From NCBI GenBank assembly GCA_020161435.1, contig JAIUNV010000008.1, positions 124,001-188,000 of the forward strand: a stretch of 64,000 nt of DNA. The letters are read 5' to 3'. A program made the position numbers and the translations under genes. This DNA is from Bacteroidota bacterium (GTDB lineage: Bacteria > Bacteroidota > Bacteroidia > Chitinophagales > Chitinophagaceae). Shown here one piece after another: positions 36,521 to 43,261 of the stretch (positions are counted from its first letter, which is position 1; each line of letters starts with the position of its first letter). Below the pieces are notes generated by a model. It ran no database searches and was not told the DNA's origin. It saw only the letters and a list, made by a program, of their open reading frames with translations.

Positions 36521-37665
36521 CAGCACAACCATTGCAAGGCATAGTGGTGCTGGAGTTTAGCCAGTATTTATCGGGGCCAAGTGCCGGCCTGCGATTGGCA
36601 GACTTGGGCGCAAGAGTTATCAAAATAGAACGCCCGGGAACAGGGGAAGCCGGCCGTAAGCTGGCCATTAAAGATTTGTGGGTAGATGAAAACTCTTTGT
36701 TGTTTCATACCATCAACCGTAACAAAGAAAGCTTTACCGCAAACCTGAAAGATGCCGATGATTTGTATGGCATCAAGCAACTGATTGCAAAAGCAGATGT
36801 ACTCATCCATAATTTTCGCCCAGAAGTAATGGGTAAAAATGGCTTGGATTATGCATCGGTACAACACATCAATCCACGGTTGATTTATGCCGAAATTTCT
36901 GGCTATGGAAAGAAAGGCCCATGGAAGGATAAACCCGGGCAAGACTTACTGCTGCAAGCAATGTCTGGCCTGACCTATACTACCGGCAATAGCGGACAAG
37001 CACCCGTACCCTTTGGTATTTCCATTGGCGATATCATTGCCGGAGCACACGTTGTTCAAGGTATTTTAGCTGCATTGATTCGCCGTCAGAAAAACGGAAA
37101 AGGTGCTTTGATTGAAGTGAGTATGCTTGAATCACTGCTCGATTTTCAGTTTGAATTACTCACTACTTATTATACCACACAGCAACAGCCGCTGCGAAGT
37201 GCGGTGGCCAACGGGCAACCGTTGCTCAGTGCACCCTATGGTATTTATGCAACGGCCGACGGGCACATGGCCATTGCCATGATGGATATACATGTGCTGG
37301 CTGATACCATTGGTTGTTTTGCCTTGCAAGCGTTTCACAAAGAAGATGCTTTTGTGCAGCGGGATGCCATTAAAACGGCATTGGCCGTGCATTTACAGCA
37401 GCATTCCAGCGCTGTTTGGCTGCGTATGTTGCACGATGCAGGCCTGTGGGCAATGGAAGTGCTCAATTGGCAGCAACTTACTACAACAGCTGCATATCAA
37501 ACCCTGCAAATGGAACAGGTTGTATTGGCTGCGGATAAACAAATCGTCACCACCCGTTGTCCCATTCGTATCAATGGAAAGCGATTGATGTTTGACAGAC
37601 CTGCTCCACAACTGGGCGCACACAATGAAAGTATTCGGCAGGAGCTTAGTGCCGCCATGAAATAA
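36517..37665 (+). CDS. CaiB/BaiF-type (family III) CoA-transferase, copy 1
   Basis: This 382-residue cytoplasmic enzyme belongs to the family that moves CoA between carboxylic acids, as in carnitine, bile-acid, oxalate and malate metabolism. The start at ATG 36517 overlaps the preceding stop by four bases; longer in-frame starts would lie inside the upstream gene. Marks are GIVVLEFSQYLSGPSAGLRL, ADLGARVIKIERPGTGEAGR, HNFRPEVMGKNGLDY and the catalytic Asp143 in KPGQDLLLQAMSG. GALIEVSMLESLLDFQFE and a C-terminal APQLGAHNESI also fit. It is followed 7 bases later by a close paralogue, and the pair could form a heteromer. The acid it activates is not visible. A sugar acid from the neighbouring lactonases is the working hypothesis. 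Confidence 0.88.
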   Translation: MTAQPLQGIVVLEFSQYLSGPSAGLRLADLGARVIKIERPGTGEAGRKLAIKDLWVDENSLLFHTINRNKESFTANLKDADDLYGIKQLIAKADVLIHNFRPEVMGKNGLDYASVQHINPRLIYAEISGYGKKGPWKDKPGQDLLLQAMSGLTYTTGNSGQAPVPFGISIGDIIAGAHVVQGILAALIRRQKNGKGALIEVSMLESLLDFQFELLTTYYTTQQQPLRSAVANGQPLLSAPYGIYATADGHMAIAMMDIHVLADTIGCFALQAFHKEDAFVQRDAIKTALAVHLQQHSSAVWLRMLHDAGLWAMEVLNWQQLTTTAAYQTLQMEQVVLAADKQIVTTRCPIRINGKRLMFDRPAPQLGAHNESIRQELSAAMK

Positions 37666-37672
37666 ACGATAC

Positions 37673-38839
37673 ATGAAACTGTTGCAAGACATATTAGTGA
37701 TTGATTTTAGCCAGTTTTTGTCGGGGCCATCAGCTTCGCTGCGCCTGGCCGATATAGGTGCACAGGTTATCAAAATTGAGCGGCCCGGTATTGGCGATAT
37801 CTGCCGCGAATTGTATGTATCGGATGTGGTGATTGAAGGTGAGTCAACTATTTTTCATGCCATCAACCGCAACAAGCAGAGCTATGCTGCTGATTTGAAA
37901 AATGCAGATGATCTCGAAAAAATAAAACAACTCATTGCCAGAGCAGATGTGGTGATGCACAACTTCAGACCGGGCGTGATGGAACGAATCGGGTTGGATT
38001 ATGCAACTGTAAAATCGCTGAATCCTACGGTGGTGTATGCCGAAATAAATGGCTACGGTGAAACAGGTGAATGGGCTGCATTGCCCGGTCAGGATTTGTT
38101 GCTGCAATCAGTATCGGGACTTACCTGGTTGAGCAACAACAGTGATGCCGGACCTACACCCATGGGTGTAGCCGTGGTAGATATACTTGCGGGTACCCAT
38201 GTAGCTCAAGGAATTTTAGCGGCATTGTATGGCAGAGCTGTACACGGAGAAGGTGCTTTGATACAGGTAAGTATGCTCGAAAGCATCCTCGATTTTCAGT
38301 TTGAAGTACTCACTTGTTTTTACAACGATGGACAACAACTGCCGCAGCGTGGTGCTGTCAATAGTGCCCATGCATACATAGCGGCTCCCTATGGTATTTA
38401 TACAACAAATGATGGTTACATTGCGCTGGCAATGACCAACATTTCTGCATTGGCTACGCTGCTGCAATGCCCGCCATTGCTGCAATACAGCAACAGTGAG
38501 GATTGGTTTAGCAAGCGTGATGAAATCAAACAAGTGCTGGCCAGTCATTTGCTTACACAACCAACAGCTGTGTGGTTGCAGATACTGGAGCAAGCCGATG
38601 TTTGGTGTGCACCGGTATTCAACTACGATGCATTGGTGCAGCAGGAAGGTTACCGGTTGTTGGAAATGGAATTGACAGTACATACCAGCAGTGGTTTGGC
38701 TGTAAAAACAACCCGCTGCCCCATTCGGGTAGACGGTCAAATACTCACCTCTGCAAAAGGGGCGCCGGCATTGGGCGAACACAATGCAGAAATTGATCAT
38801 CAGTTTGGATTGAATGAGGCACTGGTGCCTGCCAATTAA
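37673..38839 (+). CDS. CaiB/BaiF-type (family III) CoA-transferase, copy 2
   Basis: This 388-residue paralogue of the preceding gene keeps similarity over the full length: DILVIDFSQFLSGPSASLRL, ADIGAQVIKIERPGIGDICR, HNFRPGVMERIGLDY and catalytic Asp141 in LPGQDLLLQSVSG. GALIQVSMLESILDFQFEV and GAPALGEHNAEIDHQFG complete it. Both copies retain the aspartate, so neither looks like a dead subunit. Tandem family-III transferases can act as heteromers, as described for succinyl-CoA:malate CoA-transferase of Chloroflexus. It is followed 24 bases later by the second lactonase, which links CoA-transfer to sugar-lactone metabolism by position only. Confidence 0.88.
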   Translation: MKLLQDILVIDFSQFLSGPSASLRLADIGAQVIKIERPGIGDICRELYVSDVVIEGESTIFHAINRNKQSYAADLKNADDLEKIKQLIARADVVMHNFRPGVMERIGLDYATVKSLNPTVVYAEINGYGETGEWAALPGQDLLLQSVSGLTWLSNNSDAGPTPMGVAVVDILAGTHVAQGILAALYGRAVHGEGALIQVSMLESILDFQFEVLTCFYNDGQQLPQRGAVNSAHAYIAAPYGIYTTNDGYIALAMTNISALATLLQCPPLLQYSNSEDWFSKRDEIKQVLASHLLTQPTAVWLQILEQADVWCAPVFNYDALVQQEGYRLLEMELTVHTSSGLAVKTTRCPIRVDGQILTSAKGAPALGEHNAEIDHQFGLNEALVPAN

Positions 38840-38863
38840 ACTGCTGACAAAAACGAATTAGCC

Positions 38864-39709
38864 ATGCTTGCTGATACACATATACATATCTGGGATTTCA
38901 GCAAAGCCAGTTATAGCTGGCTGGATGGCAATACGTCTATTCTCAACCGAACTTACAGCATTGATGAAATAGCCGCTGACCGACAAGCTGCTACTGTAAC
39001 GCATGGCGTGTTGGTGCAAGCCGCCAACAATACACAGGATACAGATTGGATGTTGCATGTAGCCGCACAAACCAATTGGATTGCTGCCGTCGTTGGTTGG
39101 GTACCACTCACCAATCCGGATGCAACAGCAAATGCACTGGAGCATTACCAAAGCAATCCTTATTTCAAAGGGGTACGGCATTTGATACACGACGAGCCAG
39201 ATGCGCAATGGTTGCTGCAGCCAACCGTGTTGGAAAGCCTTCAACTATTGGCCGATGCTGGCATACCCTATGATGTAGTAGGTATCTTGCCGGTACACAT
39301 ACGCACTGCTTTGCAGGTGGCCGAAAAAGTGCCACAGCTGAAAATGATTTTTGATCATCTGAATCAACCGCCCATTGCTACAGCTGACCGTTTTGGTGAG
39401 TGGGGAGAATTGATGCAGGAAGCTGCACAGCATCCTAACTTCTACGCTAAAATTTCTGGTTTGGGCACCACTGCACAAGTAGGAAATGCTTGGACAAATG
39501 CGACCGTTGAACCATATGTAAGCTTTGCCCTGCAACAGTTTGGCGTACAACGCTGCATGCTCGGTTGCGATTGGCCGGTGAGTTTGCTGGCTGGCAGTTA
39601 TACATACAGCTGGCAGCAATATCACAAGCTGCTGCAAACATTACTCACACCCGAAGAACAGCACATGGTGAAGTATGCCAATGCTGCCGATTTTTATCAA
39701 TTTCAATAA
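38864..39709 (+). CDS. Amidohydrolase-family sugar lactonase, copy 2
   Basis: This 281-residue protein shares the COG3618 lactonase layout with copy 1: MLADTHIHIWDFSKASYSWL with the HxH metal site, AAVVGWVPLTNPDATANALE, FKGVRHLIHDEPDAQWLL, KMIFDHLNQPP, and CMLGCDWPVSLLAGSYTYSW carrying the conserved aspartate. It lies between the CoA-transferases and RhaT. The most natural reading is an L-rhamnono-1,4-lactonase, with copy 1 serving L-fucono- or L-galactono-lactone, but the reverse is possible. A 2-pyrone-4,6-dicarboxylate-type hydrolase is a less likely alternative in this sugar context. Confidence 0.82.
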   Translation: MLADTHIHIWDFSKASYSWLDGNTSILNRTYSIDEIAADRQAATVTHGVLVQAANNTQDTDWMLHVAAQTNWIAAVVGWVPLTNPDATANALEHYQSNPYFKGVRHLIHDEPDAQWLLQPTVLESLQLLADAGIPYDVVGILPVHIRTALQVAEKVPQLKMIFDHLNQPPIATADRFGEWGELMQEAAQHPNFYAKISGLGTTAQVGNAWTNATVEPYVSFALQQFGVQRCMLGCDWPVSLLAGSYTYSWQQYHKLLQTLLTPEEQHMVKYANAADFYQFQ

Positions 39710-39727
39710 GCAGGCAAAAGAAAAACT

Positions 39728-40768
39728 ATGGAAGTTGTAAACGGAGTGTTGTTTCATGCCATTGGTGCTTCCAGCGCTTCGCTTTGCTATACGCCAGAGA
39801 AAAAAGTAAAAGGCTGGAGCTGGCAAACCTATTGGCTGGCGCAGGCTTTTGTTTGCTGGTTGTTGCTGCCCCTGTTGGTGGCCGTTATCACCATTCCCGA
39901 TTTGATGTTAGTGTTGAAAGAAGCACCCACTGCACCCATGTGGCAATCGTATTTGCTGGGTATGGGTTATGGTGTGGGCGGTACTGCTTTTGGCATGGCC
40001 ATCCGATATGTTGGGTTCTCTTTAACCTATGCCATTGCAGTAGGTATTAGTTGTGTGTTAGGTACATTGCTGCCGCCATTTATCAGTGGTGAACTCGGTC
40101 ATATTTTAAGTGGCAACGGTGCAGGCTATCTGATGTCGGGTGTAGGACTTGGTGCGGCAGGTATTGCTGTGTGCGGCCTCGCTGGCAGAAGTAAAGAAAA
40201 AGACATTGAAAAAGCGGTACAGCAAAGCAGTTCTTCTTTTTCATTTTCCAAAGGGTTGCCCTTGTGTTTGTTGGCTGGTGTTTTGTCAGCATTGTACGGG
40301 TATTCCTTGAGTGTGGGCCAGCCCATTGCAGATGTAGCAGCATTGCATGGTGCCGGCAATTTGCAAGGCAACGTGATTTACATTTTTGCCAATAGCGGCG
40401 CCTTTGTTACCACAGCTTTGTATTGTATTTACCTGCACCGCAAGCACAAGACAATCGGAGAGTACTCGTCTAATCAAGGACATTCTTTAACAACCAATTA
40501 TCTCATGGCGGCCATTACTGGTTTGCTGTGGTATGGTCAGTTTTTCTTTTACGGACTAGGCCATACCCGCATGGGAAAATTCGCTTTCAGCAGCTGGGCT
40601 ATCCACATGATTTTGCTGGTGCTGCTGAGCACCGTTACCGGCTTGCTGCTGAAAGAATGGAAACAGAGCAGTGGCAAAACCATCCGCTTGTTGGGTGTGG
40701 CCATCATGATATTAATTGTTGCGGTGCTGCTGCTTACAGAGGGCAACAGAATTGGCGCAACAGGATAA
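39728..40768 (+). CDS. rhaT: L-rhamnose/proton symporter, RhaT family
   Basis: This inner-membrane transporter of 346 residues has about ten hydrophobic segments, the normal size and topology for RhaT. Marks are FHAIGASSASLCYTPEKKVK, GWSWQTYWLAQAFVCWLLLP, GYGVGGTAFGMAIRYVGFSL, TYAIAVGISCVLGTLLPP, GLPLCLLAGVLSALYGYSLS and GLLWYGQFFFYGLGHTRMGK. It lies 18 bases after the lactonase. RhaT imports L-rhamnose with protons. With GH78 in the same cluster it indicates that L-rhamnose freed from pectin is taken into the cytoplasm. No rhaA, rhaB or rhaD genes of the isomerase pathway are in the window, which supports an oxidative route. Confidence 0.93.
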   Translation: MEVVNGVLFHAIGASSASLCYTPEKKVKGWSWQTYWLAQAFVCWLLLPLLVAVITIPDLMLVLKEAPTAPMWQSYLLGMGYGVGGTAFGMAIRYVGFSLTYAIAVGISCVLGTLLPPFISGELGHILSGNGAGYLMSGVGLGAAGIAVCGLAGRSKEKDIEKAVQQSSSSFSFSKGLPLCLLAGVLSALYGYSLSVGQPIADVAALHGAGNLQGNVIYIFANSGAFVTTALYCIYLHRKHKTIGEYSSNQGHSLTTNYLMAAITGLLWYGQFFFYGLGHTRMGKFAFSSWAIHMILLVLLSTVTGLLLKEWKQSSGKTIRLLGVAIMILIVAVLLLTEGNRIGATG

Positions 40769-40777
40769 AGTATAAAC

Positions 40778-41848
40778 ATGTCGATGCATCAGCGAAATAT
40801 TGCCAACGCACAACTACCCGTGTACATCATTGGAGCCGGCGGCATAGTCAATACTGCGCATTTGCCGGCGTATCGATTGGCAGGTTTCAACGTACAAGGC
40901 ATTTGTGATATTGATTTGACAAAAGCACAAACTACAGCTGCGGCCTTTGGCATACCGCATGTGTTTGAGTGTCCCGAAGAAATGCTGCAACAACTGCCAA
41001 CCAATGCGGTGGTGGATATTGCAGTACCCGGTCCTGCATTGATACCCTTGCTGCAGCAAATTCCGGACGGAACACCCGTATTGTTGCAAAAGCCAATGGG
41101 TGAAAACATGCAGGAAGCGCAACAGATTTTGGAAATCTGCCGCAGAAAAAAACTCAATGCGGCTGTGAATTTTCAACTGCGCTATGCGCCGTTTATTCTC
41201 GAGGTGAAGAAGATGCTGCAGTCTGGTCAGTTGGGCGAAATCAACGATATTGAAATCAATGTGAGTGTGTACACGCCCTGGCATTTATGGGATTTTTTAA
41301 TGCAGTCGCCACGGGTAGAAATTTTGTACCACAGCATTCATTATATCGATCTCATCCGGCACATGCTGGGCAATCCGCAAACCATTTACGCAAAATCCAC
41401 CCGGCATCCGTCTATGCCAAAACTGGCATCTGTGCGCAGCAATATCATCATGGATTTTGGTGATATGATTCGTGGAAATATTTTCACCAATCACTGTCAC
41501 AATTATGGCAAACCCAAGCAGCATTCATACATCAAGTTTGAAGGCAGTAAGGGAGCGGTGCTGATCAATTTCGGAGCACTCATCAACTATCCTCGGGGCG
41601 AAGCAGACAGTTTTGAATATGTGTTTTTGCAAGAAGGGCAAGAGCCTGTTTGGCAAGAACGAAAAATAGAAGGTAGTTGGTTTCCGCATGCATTTATTGG
41701 CAGCATGGAGCAATTGATGTTGTCGGTAGTAAGTGGTATAAATGCACCTGATAATTCAGTAGAAGACTGCATTCATACGATGGCTTGTGTAGAAGCCGCT
41801 TATGCTTCCAGTGAGCAAGGTGGTATTCAGCCACGTCAGTTTTTGTAA
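40778..41848 (+). CDS. Gfo/Idh/MocA-family NAD(P)-dependent oxidoreductase
   Basis: This 356-residue cytoplasmic protein has an N-terminal Rossmann domain (VYIIGAGGIVNTAHLPAY, GICDIDLTKAQTTAAAFG). The usual EKP motif appears as QKP (Gln104-Lys105-Pro106, in PVLLQKPMGEN). A C-terminal alpha/beta domain has NAAVNFQLRYAPFILEVKKM, YHSIHYIDLIRHMLGNPQTI and KFEGSKGAVLINFGALINYP. The family oxidises or reduces sugars, inositols and sugar acids. It follows RhaT by 9 bases and precedes a pectate lyase by 18, so it links import with pectin breakdown. The substrate is not determined; a rhamnose- or uronate-derived sugar is likely. The Glu-to-Gln change in the EKP motif is tolerated in some members. Confidence 0.85.
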   Translation: MSMHQRNIANAQLPVYIIGAGGIVNTAHLPAYRLAGFNVQGICDIDLTKAQTTAAAFGIPHVFECPEEMLQQLPTNAVVDIAVPGPALIPLLQQIPDGTPVLLQKPMGENMQEAQQILEICRRKKLNAAVNFQLRYAPFILEVKKMLQSGQLGEINDIEINVSVYTPWHLWDFLMQSPRVEILYHSIHYIDLIRHMLGNPQTIYAKSTRHPSMPKLASVRSNIIMDFGDMIRGNIFTNHCHNYGKPKQHSYIKFEGSKGAVLINFGALINYPRGEADSFEYVFLQEGQEPVWQERKIEGSWFPHAFIGSMEQLMLSVVSGINAPDNSVEDCIHTMACVEAAYASSEQGGIQPRQFL

Positions 41849-41866
41849 CGCATAAATACAAGTGAG

Positions 41867-43261
41867 ATGTTCAGAAAGATGTTGATGTGCTGTTGGGTCT
41901 GTGTGGTAGCTGCAACGTCTGTGGCACAGGTGCCGGCATTTCCCGGCGCTGAAGGTTTTGGTAAATATGCCAGTGGTGGCCGCGGTGGTGAGGTTGTATT
42001 TGTAACGAATACACAAGACAGCGGCGAAGGCAGTTTTAGATGGGCACTGGAGCAATTTCCCGGTAAGCCTCTCACCATTTTGTTTCGGGTATCTGGCATC
42101 ATTGAGCTGCAAAGCAAAATTCAAATCAAACGTTCTAATCTTACCATTGCCGGGCAATCTGCTCCGGGCGATGGCATTTGTTTCAAAGACCAATCTTTGA
42201 TTTTGAATGGCGCATCTGCCAAAGGCAATCATGGCAATATCATCATTCGCTATATCCGTTCGAGACCGGGTGGCACACTCAAAACCGGCTTGTATGGTTT
42301 TGATATGGAAAACTGTCATGATGTAATCATTGACCATTGCAGTTTTAGTTGGGCCAATGAAGAATGTGCGGCCATGTACGATACCAAAAACACAACGGTA
42401 CAGTGGTGTGTGGTAAGCGAAGGTTTGTACCATGCGGGTCACATGAAAGGCAACCGTTCGTTTGGCGGCGTATGGGGTGGTCAGTTCGCCAGTTTTCACC
42501 ACAACCTGTTTGCACACCTCAACAACAGGGCCATTCGTTTTAATGGTGCCCGTGCCCACGATACGTTAGCCATTATCGATTACAGAAACAACGTAGTGTA
42601 CAACTGGGGTAATGCCAATGCCTGCTATGGCGGCGAAGTAAATATTGCTGGCGGCGTTTCGCAGGTCAACATTGTCAATAATTATTACAAACCCGGACCA
42701 GCCACGCCAGAGGATAGAAAGTTTATTCATGCTTCTTTTCAGGCAGAAAACAGTAAAGGCACCAGCGAATGGTTTGTGGCCGGCAACATGATGCTGGGCG
42801 ATAAATACCTGACCAAAAAAAATGAACGGGGTATTGATTTGAAAGAAGCGGGTTATCCCAAAGGCGCCATTGCTGACAAGCCTTTTGCAATTCAAATTCC
42901 GTTGCCTGAAGAATCGGCTGAACTGGCTTATGAACGGGTGTTGAAATATGCCGGCGCCAATTTCCCAAAAAGAGATGCAGTTGATGCAAGAGTGATTCAA
43001 GAAACAGCCATGGGCACAGCTATGGGCAAAGGTGTGTTTGGTAAACCGGGCATCATCGATCATCCGTTGGTGGTGGGTGGATGGCCTGTGTATGCCAGTA
43101 CAGCGGCACCGGCAGATACAGATAATGACGGCATGCCCGATGCATGGGAAATAGCTCACGGATTAAATGCCAACAATGCCGCAGACCGAAATCAATTGCA
43201 TTCAAGTGGCTACACTATGCTCGAAATGTATTTGAATGAATTAGTGAAAGAAGGAAAATGA
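41867..43261 (+). CDS. Secreted pectate lyase, PL1-type parallel beta-helix
   Basis: This 464-residue enzyme cleaves homogalacturonan by beta-elimination. The signal peptide is MFRKMLMCCWVCVVAATSVAQ and mature protein begins VPAFPGAEGFGKYASGGRGG, the usual opening of Bacteroidota PL1 lyases. Helix marks are NLTIAGQSAPGDGICFKDQ, NIIIRYIRSRPGG, VIIDHCSFSWANEECAAMYD and FASFHHNLFAHLNNRAIRF. The C-terminus holds a thrombospondin-type-3-like calcium loop, DTDNDGMPDAWEIAHGLNAN. The stop overlaps the next start by four bases (AATGA). Calcium dependence and endo action are family knowledge. Its unsaturated products are the kind of substrate that GH105 enzymes remove. Confidence 0.9.
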   Translation: MFRKMLMCCWVCVVAATSVAQVPAFPGAEGFGKYASGGRGGEVVFVTNTQDSGEGSFRWALEQFPGKPLTILFRVSGIIELQSKIQIKRSNLTIAGQSAPGDGICFKDQSLILNGASAKGNHGNIIIRYIRSRPGGTLKTGLYGFDMENCHDVIIDHCSFSWANEECAAMYDTKNTTVQWCVVSEGLYHAGHMKGNRSFGGVWGGQFASFHHNLFAHLNNRAIRFNGARAHDTLAIIDYRNNVVYNWGNANACYGGEVNIAGGVSQVNIVNNYYKPGPATPEDRKFIHASFQAENSKGTSEWFVAGNMMLGDKYLTKKNERGIDLKEAGYPKGAIADKPFAIQIPLPEESAELAYERVLKYAGANFPKRDAVDARVIQETAMGTAMGKGVFGKPGIIDHPLVVGGWPVYASTAAPADTDNDGMPDAWEIAHGLNANNAADRNQLHSSGYTMLEMYLNELVKEGK

